A DNA stretch of 64,000 bases from Mucilaginibacter jinjuensis (GTDB lineage Bacteria; Bacteroidota; Bacteroidia; Sphingobacteriales; Sphingobacteriaceae): NCBI RefSeq assembly GCF_028596025.1, contig NZ_CP117167.1:6014001-6078000 (forward strand), read 5' to 3'. Numbering within the stretch: position 1 is the stretch's first letter; every line of letters begins with the position of its first letter. Shown in pieces: positions 1 through 8,472 of this stretch. Under the pieces are notes generated by a model. It did no database searches. It saw only the letters and a program-made list of their open reading frames with translations, and had not been told where the DNA came from. The position numbers and the translations under genes are program-made.

Positions 1-720
1 TCCTCATCGGCAAATGCGATATTTTTTGGGGCGAGATTGATTCGCGCCGGGATACTGGATGCAGTTGTAGCAGGAGGAACAGACGCTTTCACTAAGTTTA
101 CATTGAATGGCTTTAACACGCTCATGATCCTTGATCGTGAGTTCTGCAAACCATTTGATGAAAACCGCGAAGGCCTTAACCTGGGCGAAGGCGCAGGATA
201 CGTGGTTTTGGTATCAGATAAAGTAGCTCAACAACTCAATAAAGAATTTTACGGTAAATTAAGTGGTTATGATAACAGCAATGATGCCTATCACCAAACC
301 GCAACCTCACCCGAAGGTGATGGCCCATACATGGCCATGCAGGGTGCATTGAAACGCGCAGGGTTACAGCCATCAGATATTGGCTACATTAACCTTCACG
401 GCACCGGAACTCCCAATAACGACCAAAGTGAAGGCACAGCTGTAATGCGATTATTCAATGGCAATTATCCGCCCATGAGCTCAACCAAATCATTTACCGG
501 GCATACACTTGGGGCAAGTGGTGGTATTGAGGCTGTGTTCTCCTTGCTGGCTTTAAAACACGGCTTGGTATTCCCTAACCTGCGTTTTGAGACCCAGATG
601 AAAGAACTGCCATTTGCACCGCAGACAGAATTGCTGACTGACCAAGCCATCAATCACGTCCTGTCAAACTCTTTTGGCTTCGGCGGTAATTGTTCATCAT
701 TAATATTTTCGAAAGCATGA
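1..720 (+). CDS. Beta-ketoacyl-ACP synthase (FabF/KAS II-like), 5' truncated by the window edge
   Basis: The reading frame is open from base 1, so the gene starts outside the window. The first visible residues, SSSANAI, are those that normally follow the catalytic cysteine of KAS enzymes, so that cysteine should lie just upstream. The two catalytic histidines are visible: one in NLHGTGT (codon 397-399) and one in FTGHTLGASGG (codon 502-504). A glycine-rich FGFGGN end closes the thiolase fold. The family condenses malonyl-ACP with an acyl-ACP. Here it is followed with overlap by a ketosynthase-like factor and a dehydratase, which fits polyene chain extension in a flexirubin/aryl-polyene cluster. 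The family is certain; the pathway assignment rests on the neighbours. Confidence 0.93.
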   Translation, partial: SSSANAIFFGARLIRAGILDAVVAGGTDAFTKFTLNGFNTLMILDREFCKPFDENREGLNLGEGAGYVVLVSDKVAQQLNKEFYGKLSGYDNSNDAYHQTATSPEGDGPYMAMQGALKRAGLQPSDIGYINLHGTGTPNNDQSEGTAVMRLFNGNYPPMSSTKSFTGHTLGASGGIEAVFSLLALKHGLVFPNLRFETQMKELPFAPQTELLTDQAINHVLSNSFGFGGNCSSLIFSKA

Positions 721-1757
721 TGATGAAATTATATATCAGATCGGCATCAGCAATATCGCCTCAGCAAACTTTTGGCGATGTGCCGTTTTTAGCAGAAACA
801 ATTGTTTACGATACGCCGCGCTTGGCAGCTATTGAGCCGGACTATAAACCCTTCCTCGATCCCAAGTTAAGCCGACGTATGAGCCGGGTTATCAAGATGG
901 GCGTAGCTGCGGCAAAGGATTCCCTGCAACAGGCTAATGTAACCATGCCCGATGCTATTATCACCGGTACGGCCTACGGTTGCGTAGAAGATACCACCAT
1001 TTTCCTCACCCGCATTATTGAGCAGGAAGAGGAGATGCTGCCACCTACGGCTTTCATTCAATCTACCCATAACACCGTAGCTGCGCAAATTGCATTGATG
1101 CTGCAATGCCATGCTTATAACAATACGTTTGTACATAAAAGTTTTTCGTTCGAAAGCGCTTTAATGGATGCCGCGATGTTGTTTGCAGAAAACGAGGCAT
1201 CAACCATTCTGGTAGGCGGCATTGATGAAATTACCGATGCCAATTATGCCATTTTTGGCCGCTTCGATACCTACAAAAAAGGCGACTTTACTAACACAGA
1301 TTTATTTTCTGTTGACTCACCGGGTACTATTGCAGGTGAAGGTGCTGCATTCTTTGTGTTATCGAATGAAGCCTCTGCGGGCGATATTGCTTGTCTCGAT
1401 GCATTTCAAACCTTTTACAAGCCTGTTGATATTGAAAAGGATGTTACCAGCTTCTTAGCTGCGAACGCTGTTTCATTAGCCGACATCGATCTTATTATTT
1501 CGGGCAAAAACGGAGATGTGGAAACAGACCCTCCGCTCGATCAGTTGGAAAACAGCTTATTCCAAAACAATCAAATCGCGCATTATAAACACTTATGCGG
1601 CGAGTACCCAACGGCTTCCTCTTTTGCTTTATGGATGGCTGCAAATGTGGTAAAAAATGGTACGCTGCCCGATAGTCCGGTCGTTATTAAAAAGGTGTTG
1701 ATCTGTACCCATTATCAGAATAAATACTGGTCGCTAATGCTGGTTTCGGCATGTTAA
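717..1757 (+). CDS. Ketosynthase-like chain-length factor (KAS without catalytic Cys)
   Basis: A 346-residue thiolase-fold protein related to the N-terminal half of beta-ketoacyl synthases. Where KAS has its nucleophilic cysteine, this protein reads HKSFSFESAL (about residues 140-149), with Ser instead of Cys. The HGTGT and GHTLGASG histidine motifs of the upstream gene are also absent. Such inactive partners pair with an active KAS as chain-length factors in aryl-polyene systems (family knowledge). Three successive ATGs occur at 717, 720 and 723. The first overlaps the upstream stop in an ATGA arrangement, which indicates translational coupling. I chose 717 for that reason; 720 or 723 are equally possible. 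It probably forms a heterodimer with the product of 1-720. Confidence 0.85.
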   Translation: MMMKLYIRSASAISPQQTFGDVPFLAETIVYDTPRLAAIEPDYKPFLDPKLSRRMSRVIKMGVAAAKDSLQQANVTMPDAIITGTAYGCVEDTTIFLTRIIEQEEEMLPPTAFIQSTHNTVAAQIALMLQCHAYNNTFVHKSFSFESALMDAAMLFAENEASTILVGGIDEITDANYAIFGRFDTYKKGDFTNTDLFSVDSPGTIAGEGAAFFVLSNEASAGDIACLDAFQTFYKPVDIEKDVTSFLAANAVSLADIDLIISGKNGDVETDPPLDQLENSLFQNNQIAHYKHLCGEYPTASSFALWMAANVVKNGTLPDSPVVIKKVLICTHYQNKYWSLMLVSAC

Positions 1758-2119
1758 GGGGCGATTTATATACGTTAGAGGATTTTGCATGTGGTGATGG
1801 CTCTGCAACTGCTACCCTATTACTCAATTCTACTCATCCTATATTTAAAGGGCATTATCCGGGGCAACCAGTGTTACCAGGGGCATGTATTTTGCAGATT
1901 GTGAAAGAAGTTTTATCATCTGTCATTGAAAGCGAGGTTCTGCTTGTCATTGCAAATAACTTGAAGTTTCTTTTAATGATAGACCCTGGCTTAATGCCAG
2001 CATTAGCTTTTAAATTGACTTATCAGGAAGTTGATGAACAGTTTTTAAAGGTTACTGCCTCGTTGCATTTTGACGAAAAGGCTTGTTTTAAGTTTCAGGG
2101 AAGTTTTAGGAAGTTTTGA
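1751..2119 (+). CDS. 3-hydroxyacyl-ACP dehydratase-like hotdog protein
   Basis: A 122-residue single hotdog-fold protein. The motif HPIFKGHYPGQPVLPGA matches the FabZ/ApeI active-site region (HxxFxxHFPxxPVxPG), including the histidine next to the PG turn. The family dehydrates 3-hydroxyacyl-ACP to trans-2-enoyl-ACP. With a KAS and no enoyl reductase in view, this would leave double bonds in place, as polyene synthesis needs. The ATG overlaps the end of the preceding gene by 7 bases, so the three genes form one operon. It is the last gene before a repeat block at 2120-2682. Confidence 0.87.
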   Translation: MLRGDLYTLEDFACGDGSATATLLLNSTHPIFKGHYPGQPVLPGACILQIVKEVLSSVIESEVLLVIANNLKFLLMIDPGLMPALAFKLTYQEVDEQFLKVTASLHFDEKACFKFQGSFRKF

Positions 2120-2137
2120 ATATACCTTTCCCACTTT

Positions 2138-2215
2138 GTCATTTAGGACGATAGGAGAAATCTTGTATAATAGGACTTATCGCAAGCAGAAGATTTCTCC
2201 TATCGTCGAAATGAC
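2138..2215. repeat. Long inverted repeat after the KAS operon
   Basis: Two arms of about 27 bases, starting GTCATTTAGGACGATAGGAG and ending CTATCGTCGAAATGAC, are nearly perfect inverted copies around a 25-base loop. The ends have the GTCATT...AATGAC form of other dispersed repeats in this window. It could act as a bidirectional terminator between the convergent halves of the pigment cluster, although it lacks a clean T-run on either side. Confidence 0.7.
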
Positions 2216-2251
2216 AAAAACACAAAATTTCAGAAGGATTTGAATAGTATC

Positions 2252-2330
2252 GTCATTGTTTCTTATCTCACAATGACGTAGTAGATGGCTCTGTATACGA
2301 CGAGATTGCCACGCTATCGCTCGCAATGAC
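2252..2330. repeat. GTCATTGCGAG-family dispersed repeat (copy 1)
   Basis: Bounded by GTCATTG and CTCGCAATGAC. It contains the sequence GAGATTGCCACGCTATCGCT found in copies at 2579-2662 and 9842-9928. Together with the next copy and a module at 2451-2556 it fills the 563-base gap between the dehydratase and ACP genes. I see no gene in this gap. Confidence 0.75.
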
Positions 2331-2450
2331 AAGATTGATATGATCGGGAAATCTGAACAGGAGAACCAAACATAACCTAATAATTGTGGCCTCTTAATTT
2401 TCGGGCAGCACCGCAATTGCTTCAGCACACCCTTTCATAGAAAATTGAGC

Positions 2451-2556
2451 AGCCACGAGTTTTCTTTGGTTACTTTCTTTTGCGGAAAAAGAAAGTGACA
2501 TCCACTGACGATTCATATATTATTCTACCCTTCCTAATGGAAAACGGATTTCTGCG
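2451..2556 (-). repeat. Composite-repeat left module (M1), inverted copy
   Basis: Read on the minus strand it runs from CCGTTTTCCATTAGGAAGGG through GTCAGTGGATGTCACTTTC to AAAGAAAGTAACCAAAGAAA. The same series of blocks occurs at 46421-46498, 52767-52980 and 62688-62900. Non-coding and repetitive. Confidence 0.7.
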
Positions 2557-2578
2557 ATATGTAAGTTACCACTCTGTA

Positions 2579-2662
2579 GGTCGGGGATTGCTTCGTTCCT
2601 CGCAATGACGCGGTGGGAGACTCTATATACGACGAGATTGCCACGCTATCGCTCGCAATGAC
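2579..2662. repeat. GTCATTGCGAG-family dispersed repeat (copy 2)
   Basis: Begins within GGTCGGGGATTGCTTCGTTC and ends CTCGCAATGAC. The right half is nearly identical to 2305-2330. It lies just downstream of the ACP stop codon. Confidence 0.7.
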
Positions 2663-2682
2663 ACAAGGAAAAAAGCTTCGAC

Positions 2683-2946
2683 TTATTTACTCGAATGCTC
2701 TAAAATATAATCAGCCATTGAATTTACATCAACCAAAACCTTACGCCCATCTTTAGGATCTTTAATGGTAATGCCGTATTCTTTTTTCAATAATACGATT
2801 AGCTCTAATGAATCGATAGAATCTAAACCTAAACCATCGCCGAATAGCGGCTCATCATCTTTAATATCGGCCGGGCTAAGGTCTGTTAAGTTTAAGAATT
2901 TGATGATCTGACCTTTTAGCTGTTCTTTCAGCGCTTCTTTTTCCAT
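2683..2946 (-). CDS. Acyl carrier protein of the flexirubin/DAR cluster
   Basis: An 87-residue carrier protein. The phosphopantetheine attachment motif is LGLDSIDSLEL, with Ser43 as the modified residue, and an acidic helix II follows as in ACPs. It would carry the growing acyl or polyene chain as a thioester for the ketosynthases and DarB. It is the last gene of the leftward operon, 13 bases after the ABC permease. Whether it serves the polyene or the dialkylresorcinol branch (a DarC equivalent) cannot be read from sequence. Confidence 0.93.
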   Translation of the reverse strand: MEKEALKEQLKGQIIKFLNLTDLSPADIKDDEPLFGDGLGLDSIDSLELIVLLKKEYGITIKDPKDGRKVLVDVNSMADYILEHSSK

Positions 2947-2959
2947 TATATATATTCTC

Positions 2960-4240
2960 CTAAATCAGGTTCTTCTTTTTTAATCCAATGTATGCTGCCA
3001 GTTGTATCAGCACGGTAATGCCCAGCAAAGGTAGCAGATTTGGGATTACATCTTTTAGTTTTCCGCCTTCTAAAAATAAGCGGTAGTAAGCCTCAATGCT
3101 CCAGTGTAATGGCGAAATCACAGCAATCGTTTTAAAACCATCCGGCATGGCAAAACTTGGCACTAACAAACCACCAATGGCTGCCAGTATGACGATAGAT
3201 ACCGCGCCGAAACCGTTGGCCTGCTCCTGCGTATGTGCATAAACCCCCATACATATCGCATAGCTTACCGCGCACCAACCACAAACTAAGGTTACCACCA
3301 ACAGCGCAAAATAATCGCTCGGCAGATTTAAAGCTGGTAATCCAATTAAAGGGAACAACCAGATCCCCATCGAAAATATGACCGCGGCTTGCAGCACAGT
3401 AACGCCCAGGTAGGTAATTTGTTTAGAGATGAGTGCCACCATAAAATCGGTTGGTAGCGTTTTAAGGCGGATAAAGCTGCCGCTTAACTTCTCCCTAACT
3501 ACACTACCACCAAGCGAAATAATGATGAAGAACATGGCAAATATCGTCCAGGCGGGTACATTGTGTTGCGAGGCATTAGGCATAATAGTACCTCCGCTGA
3601 TAGACACAGGAACCTCGTTAATATTGGTCTGGTTATTCAGCAGGTCTTTCTCTAAAGCTTCGGGCAAAGGCTTTTCGTTAATGGCGAAGTAGAGTTGGCG
3701 CAGTGTTTCGCGGCTTTCAACAATTTGCAATGCACTGCGTAAAGCGCCATTGATTGAGAATCTGTACGATTGCTGCAAAATCGGCTGGAAGTACATCGTC
3801 AGCGGGTTCACCGAAATCTTCTTACTTGCAGTATCACCCTGCAAGCCGAAACTGTTTAGCGCTTTGCCCGATACGTTTTTAGCTTTAGCTGTAATCTTCT
3901 GTGTATAATCAGCCGGGATCACGATAGCCAGCAATGCATCTTTGCCTCGCATGCGGTTTTTGATGGCTTCTTCCGATTCACTCTTTGGAATGCTGATCAT
4001 CTTGAACATCCCGATCTTATCGATCGATTTGATCAGCTGCGTACTCAGCTTGCCGGTATCCCGGTTGCAAACCATCATGGCAATGCGGTTCTTATTTACC
4101 AGTTGAAAGGTGCTGTTCTGGATACTGGTAACAATAACCACCAATATAATCGGCATCACAAACATCAGCGCAATCCCTACTTTATCGCGAAGCAAGATCC
4201 TGATGTCTTTAATAATGGTTGCCTTTAATTTATACATCAA
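2960..4240 (-). CDS. ABC-2 type transporter permease
   Basis: A 426-residue membrane protein. One N-terminal transmembrane helix (about residues 20-40) is followed by a large extracytoplasmic domain to about residue 225 and then five to six further helices, ending in LAAYIGLKKKNLI. This is the topology of ABC-2 (YhgE/DrrB-like) exporters. Its ATG overlaps the ATPase stop codon by four bases (ATGA), so the two are translationally coupled and should form one transporter. In this cluster the likely cargo is the pigment or its lipid-like precursor, moved to the outer envelope (inference from context). Confidence 0.9.
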   Translation of the reverse strand: MMYKLKATIIKDIRILLRDKVGIALMFVMPIILVVIVTSIQNSTFQLVNKNRIAMMVCNRDTGKLSTQLIKSIDKIGMFKMISIPKSESEEAIKNRMRGKDALLAIVIPADYTQKITAKAKNVSGKALNSFGLQGDTASKKISVNPLTMYFQPILQQSYRFSINGALRSALQIVESRETLRQLYFAINEKPLPEALEKDLLNNQTNINEVPVSISGGTIMPNASQHNVPAWTIFAMFFIIISLGGSVVREKLSGSFIRLKTLPTDFMVALISKQITYLGVTVLQAAVIFSMGIWLFPLIGLPALNLPSDYFALLVVTLVCGWCAVSYAICMGVYAHTQEQANGFGAVSIVILAAIGGLLVPSFAMPDGFKTIAVISPLHWSIEAYYRLFLEGGKLKDVIPNLLPLLGITVLIQLAAYIGLKKKNLI

Positions 4241-4995
4241 TCGCGGTATTGTTTGCCGGTTAAATTTAAAAACAAGCCTTCTAAAGTTGGCTGACTGTAT
4301 TTTTCCATCAAGCTATCCAAGCCGCCCTGGGCAATGATCTGGCCGTCGTCTATCAAGGCTACTTCATTACACAAATCTTCGGCTTCGCTTAACTGGTGCG
4401 AGGTATAAACCAGTGTAGTACCGGCATCATTAATTTTATGCAGATAATCGATAATGGCATGGCGGGTTTGCACGTCCACTCCTACCGTAGGTTCATCCAG
4501 AATCAAAATAGCCGGGTTATGGATTACGCCTATCGCCAGGTTTACGCGGCGTTTCATCCCGCCCGAAAATTTCTCTACGGGTTGGTTCCGTACATCCTGC
4601 AAGCCCAGCACTTCCAGTAATTCGGTAGTCCGTTGGTCGGTTTGTTTTTTAGTCAGGCCTGCCCATGCACCGAAAAACTCTAAATTTTCGGCCGGACTCA
4701 GTTCCTGGTAAAAAGAAAAATCCTGTGGAACGAAGCCAAACAGCTTATTAACTGCCTTATCTTTTTTAATCCCAATGGGTTGACCCAGTAACTTAATACT
4801 TCCGCTTTCGGCAGATATCAAACCGGTCATCAAACTCATCAAGGTAGTTTTACCGGCACCATTTGGGCCGAAGATGCCAAAGCGTTCGCCTTTGGGTATT
4901 TGCAGATTCAGCCCGGCAAAATGCACCCCTGCATCTTCAGTATAACTGAAGTTGAGGTTTTGTATATCTACCGCTAAATCTGCCATGCTTACCAT
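4237..4995 (-). CDS. ABC transporter ATP-binding protein
   Basis: A 252-residue CcmA/DrrA-type ATPase with Walker A GPNGAGKT (43-50), Q-loop Gln91, signature FSGGMKRR (143-150), Walker B LILDEP (164-169) and switch His200. It powers the adjacent ABC-2 permease. The ORF start at 4995 overlaps the upstream BtrH-like gene by 7 bases. A second ATG three codons later (4986) would avoid the overlap and is equally plausible. Confidence 0.93.
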   Translation of the reverse strand: MVSMADLAVDIQNLNFSYTEDAGVHFAGLNLQIPKGERFGIFGPNGAGKTTLMSLMTGLISAESGSIKLLGQPIGIKKDKAVNKLFGFVPQDFSFYQELSPAENLEFFGAWAGLTKKQTDQRTTELLEVLGLQDVRNQPVEKFSGGMKRRVNLAIGVIHNPAILILDEPTVGVDVQTRHAIIDYLHKINDAGTTLVYTSHQLSEAEDLCNEVALIDDGQIIAQGGLDSLMEKYSQPTLEGLFLNLTGKQYRD

Positions 4996-6005
4996 TTTAT
5001 ATTTTTCAGTTCAGTAAAAGCTTTACGTTCAATTTCGGCAATCTCCATCAGATAGTCGCCCATCTGGTTAAAATCTGCCTGCGAACCTAATCGCCCTTTA
5101 TAGATCCCTGCAGCTAATACGGCCGAAGTGCGCCAAAGGTCACCTGTCTCTGTAAATTTTTCTGAACTTTTTAATAATTCGTCGTTTGGTAGAAAAGCAT
5201 GTGCTTCCTGCAAAAAGGCACCATACATATAACGGAAACCGCCGCCACCTGTACCAATCTCTTCCTGCATACGCACCAACTGGGCTAAATACAAGCCTGC
5301 TTTCTCTAACCCTAAACTGTTGCGCCATTTTTTAATGCGGCCTCCGGTAAACTTAATTCCATCAACACCGGCAAACCAGCCGGGTATGTTCAGCATATTA
5401 TTTACGTTGAGCTTGATGCCATTTTTAATAGCCTTGCGGATAGTATCGTCCGTAATATCTACATGTTTAGCCGGGTAATAGATTTGCCCTTTAGGCGCCA
5501 ATGCGCCTTTGGCAAAACGTACCCGTTCCAACTCGTAAGTGGTCAACGTGGTCGGGAACTCCATAATCGGGTCACTGATGAGGTAATTGTCATCTTCCTT
5601 GCCAAAAACAATTAAGTTATGGGCATTGAAATGAAAACGGTACTCGCGCGGGAAATACGAAAGGTAATAAACACCAACCTGGCAACCCACAGGGCTTCCA
5701 GCGACTAAGGCATCCTGCAAATATTTCTCGGCTTCAGCTTTCGAATTGAATTTTTTGCGAACGATGGGAATACCCAGCGCCTTGCAGGTACGTTTAAATA
5801 TCAACCCCGGAAATGTGCGGAATGCAATAGCCGGGCCGTTATTAACTTTTATGAGCGGGATGTAGGCGAAAAACAAACCGGCACCCATGCCAAAGGCCAG
5901 CGGCTCGGTTATTTTTGCAGCACCAATATTTTGTAATAAACTCGAAGTAACACCTGATTCGCAATGTGCAGACTGGCGGTGTACAAAATCAACTTTCATG
6001 CACAT
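4989..6005 (-). CDS. BtrH-like acyltransferase (BtrH_N + DUF4872)
   Basis: A 338-residue protein resembling butirosin biosynthesis protein H. That family has a papain-like fold and moves an acyl group from an acyl carrier protein to an acceptor. Visible catalytic candidates are Cys15 in RQSAHCESGVTSS, a His in FNAHNLIVFG, and an Asp in YLISDPIMEF, a Cys-His-Asp arrangement. The C-terminal part (from about residue 190) matches the DUF4872 segment that usually follows. It sits between the unknown 135-residue gene and the ABC genes, with overlaps on both sides. In a flexirubin cluster, the obvious acyl transfer is the ester link between the aryl-polyene acid and the dialkylresorcinol. Assigning that step here is inference. 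The start may be at 6005 or 5999. Confidence 0.82.
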   Translation of the reverse strand: MCMKVDFVHRQSAHCESGVTSSLLQNIGAAKITEPLAFGMGAGLFFAYIPLIKVNNGPAIAFRTFPGLIFKRTCKALGIPIVRKKFNSKAEAEKYLQDALVAGSPVGCQVGVYYLSYFPREYRFHFNAHNLIVFGKEDDNYLISDPIMEFPTTLTTYELERVRFAKGALAPKGQIYYPAKHVDITDDTIRKAIKNGIKLNVNNMLNIPGWFAGVDGIKFTGGRIKKWRNSLGLEKAGLYLAQLVRMQEEIGTGGGGFRYMYGAFLQEAHAFLPNDELLKSSEKFTETGDLWRTSAVLAAGIYKGRLGSQADFNQMGDYLMEIAEIERKAFTELKNIKW

Positions 6006-6396
6006 TCATGCTTTTAAGATCGGCGACCTTAACATTAAACGCCTCGGCGTATTTTTGTAATTTTTTGTCTGATAAACTATCGAACACTTCGGGCTTTAAA
6101 TGGCGTTTAATTTGCCATTGCCAAAAGCCCGTATAATCGGCCAGTATGGATGCATCCATCAGCCTGTATTCCATAAAAAACAAAAGGGGGCTTGCTTCCT
6201 TATTTAACACTCTTTGTTTGGCGGTGGCTATACGCTGGTCAATATCCTGCCAGGCTAAGTCAAGGGCCTGGGCTTTAACCTCCCAGCCGCTGCTTAGTTG
6301 GGTGGTGTACTTGCCATCCTTATCGGTAGCATAGCAAACCTCGCGGGTAATTTTACCCAGCGAACCCAGATCCTGCGGAACATCTTCCTTTTTCAT
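5989..6396 (-). CDS. Conserved cluster protein of unknown function (135 aa)
   Basis: A soluble, mostly helical 135-residue protein without signal peptide or membrane segment. The C-terminal half (WQWQIKRHLKPEVFDSLSDK) is basic and could form a helix-turn-helix-like bundle, but I do not recognise a family. It overlaps the BtrH-like gene by 17 bases and follows darB by 17 bases, so it is made as part of the operon. Its tight coupling to the BtrH-like gene suggests a partner or chaperone of that enzyme. A regulatory role is the alternative. Confidence 0.8.
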   Translation of the reverse strand: MKKEDVPQDLGSLGKITREVCYATDKDGKYTTQLSSGWEVKAQALDLAWQDIDQRIATAKQRVLNKEASPLLFFMEYRLMDASILADYTGFWQWQIKRHLKPEVFDSLSDKKLQKYAEAFNVKVADLKSMNVHES

Positions 6397-6413
6397 TTAA
6401 ACACTCTTAAAGC

Positions 6414-7559
6414 TTACACCACAGTAAGCATTGCATACATATATGAGAAGCGTGAGCTTTCTGGTACCAGTAGTAACAACTTCTCGCCTTTTTTCAGTTT
6501 ACCTGTATTAAACATTTCGTTAATCATGAGATAGATGGATGCAGCACCCACGTTACCAACGGTATACAAATTGATAAACCATTTCTCGTAAGGGATACCG
6601 CCGCCATAGATCTGGATCAGGTCGTAAATTTTACTCTTGAAGAAATTGCTCGAAATGTGCGGCAAGAAGTGGTCAATATCATCAACCGTTAAACCACGTC
6701 TTTCAAAAATCTCTTTAATTTTTTGTCCGCCCAGGGGTACAATATTATCGCTCAGCAAACCGATATCCTGTTTTACACTGAAGATCGATTTATTCATCAC
6801 TTCTTCCGGTGTAAAGTCCATAAAGCCTTTCAGCGTACCATCGGCTTCTTTTTCGGCGCCCATGTACATACAGGTTTCCATTTCGTTGGCATACGATACA
6901 CCTTCTATCCACTCCACACGTAAACTCAGGCCATCGGGGTTAGGCGTATCACTCATCAAAAATGCCGAAGCTCCATCTGACAACATCCAGCGTAAAAAAT
7001 CTTTCTGGAAAGCGATATATGGGTTTTCGCTCAGTTCTTTAATTTTCTGAACCTCTTCTTCAAAAACATCAGAAACCAACAGACCAGAAAAACGCTCTGA
7101 GCCTGTAGCAATGGCATTTTTCACTTCGCCTGCCTTAATAGCCAGGTAAGCATATTTTAAAGCATGCATCCCGGCGCAGCATACACCCGATGGCGATACC
7201 ACCTCAATCGGGCCGATCTCCGGTAACCAGCCATGCGTCATAACACCGTGGCTCGGCATCATCTGGTCGGGCGATGAAGTACCGCATGAAAGCAGTTCTA
7301 TTTCTTTTAACTTTTCAGGGTCATTTTTAAATAATTCCTTAACCGCAAGGGCAGTCATCTCGGCATTGGTATGCGTTGATTTGCCACCTTTTTCTAAAGC
7401 ATAATAGCGATTAGTGATCGCATTATTGCGCAGTACTATTTTTTTTGATTTGGATGGTTTATTATCGATATAACCCAAATAGGCCTCCATATCGTCGTTA
7501 GCGACAGGCTCATTCGGAAAAAAAGCAGAAGTGGCATTAATATATACCTGATTAGACAT
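6414..7559 (-). CDS. darB: KAS III-type ketosynthase, DarB-like (dialkylresorcinol formation)
   Basis: A 381-residue FabH-like thiolase-fold protein. The nucleophile lies in SPSGVCCAGMHA (Cys127 or Cys128), with a His in HFLPHISSNFF and an Asn in VGNVGAASIY. In the DAR pathway, DarB joins two acyl thioesters and closes the ring to a 2,5-dialkylcyclohexane-1,3-dione. The gene follows a DarA-like gene by 5 bases, the pairing used to recognise DAR clusters. General KAS III of fatty acid synthesis is the alternative, but the neighbours and the length favour DarB. Confidence 0.87.
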   Translation of the reverse strand: MSNQVYINATSAFFPNEPVANDDMEAYLGYIDNKPSKSKKIVLRNNAITNRYYALEKGGKSTHTNAEMTALAVKELFKNDPEKLKEIELLSCGTSSPDQMMPSHGVMTHGWLPEIGPIEVVSPSGVCCAGMHALKYAYLAIKAGEVKNAIATGSERFSGLLVSDVFEEEVQKIKELSENPYIAFQKDFLRWMLSDGASAFLMSDTPNPDGLSLRVEWIEGVSYANEMETCMYMGAEKEADGTLKGFMDFTPEEVMNKSIFSVKQDIGLLSDNIVPLGGQKIKEIFERRGLTVDDIDHFLPHISSNFFKSKIYDLIQIYGGGIPYEKWFINLYTVGNVGAASIYLMINEMFNTGKLKKGEKLLLLVPESSRFSYMYAMLTVV

Positions 7560-7564
7560 CGGTT

Positions 7565-8464
7565 TTAATTTAGTAGTAAGTAGTGTAGTTTTTTGTTTCG
7601 TATTCGTTTACCCGTAAATGGTCTCAGTAAAATATTGTCTAATATAAGCAGTACCGGCGCGCCCAAAAACAGGGCAATAAAAAGGTAATACTTAAAAGCA
7701 GTTGTCCATGGCAATTGGTTTTTACGTTTGATAATTACCTTGGCCCATACGCCAAAAATAACCCGGGCTTTGCCCTCAATTACCATCAGCGGGTATTTGA
7801 TCTTCACCGCGCCGTCATCAACCAGTTGCTGTTGCATACCGTCCCAGTTTCCGCTGTTCAGGTGTTGTATAACGGTTTCACCATAAATTTTAGTACGTTC
7901 AATATCTGCATCGCTAACACCTGGCTTGGGGAAAATGTTTAAGTAACGCTCTTTTTTACCGCTTAGCATCCAGTAAAAAATGGTTACAAAACTAACCGGA
8001 TTAGAATGCCTATCTACTAACGCAACATTGCCCACATGGTTTGCACCGGCATCGCTTAGCAGTTTCTTTATTTTATCGAAAGCGTTGAGCCACATGTTAC
8101 GGCCCGCGCTAATGGTTACCACCGGGGTATCTTTGATGATGGCCTTAAACTTCTCGTCCTGTAATAAAGTACTTGACGGGATACTGGGTGATAAAAACCA
8201 GGGCTGATAGGCCAACACTACCAGATCATATTTTTCTTCCTGTAAAGTATAAGGCTGCAACGGTCGTGGGATGCCCATTACGCAATCGGGCATTACGCTG
8301 AAGAAGCGGCTGCCGGTCCAGGGGAAATCGAAATTAGTTTCGGGGTAAATCCGTACTTTTTCTACAGATGCACCGCCTACAGCCATAGGCGCTGTAAACG
8401 AGTCGATGATATCGCCCATTTGGCCGGATTGACTGTAGTATATTGCTAAAATCTTTTTGCCCAT
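7565..8464 (-). CDS. darA: Dialkylresorcinol condensing enzyme, DarA-like (aromatase)
   Basis: A 299-residue protein with a flavodoxin-like start (KILAIYYSQSGQMGDIID), where the SQSGQ loop is the usual flavin phosphate site. A long C-terminal extension ends in a hydrophobic hairpin (about residues 252-278) that could anchor it in the membrane. The DarA family oxidises the cyclohexanedione made by DarB to the aromatic dialkylresorcinol. It lies 8 bases after the secreted protein gene and 5 bases before darB. Confidence 0.85.
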   Translation of the reverse strand: MGKKILAIYYSQSGQMGDIIDSFTAPMAVGGASVEKVRIYPETNFDFPWTGSRFFSVMPDCVMGIPRPLQPYTLQEEKYDLVVLAYQPWFLSPSIPSSTLLQDEKFKAIIKDTPVVTISAGRNMWLNAFDKIKKLLSDAGANHVGNVALVDRHSNPVSFVTIFYWMLSGKKERYLNIFPKPGVSDADIERTKIYGETVIQHLNSGNWDGMQQQLVDDGAVKIKYPLMVIEGKARVIFGVWAKVIIKRKNQLPWTTAFKYYLFIALFLGAPVLLILDNILLRPFTGKRIRNKKLHYLLLN

Positions 8465-8472
8465 TACAGCTC

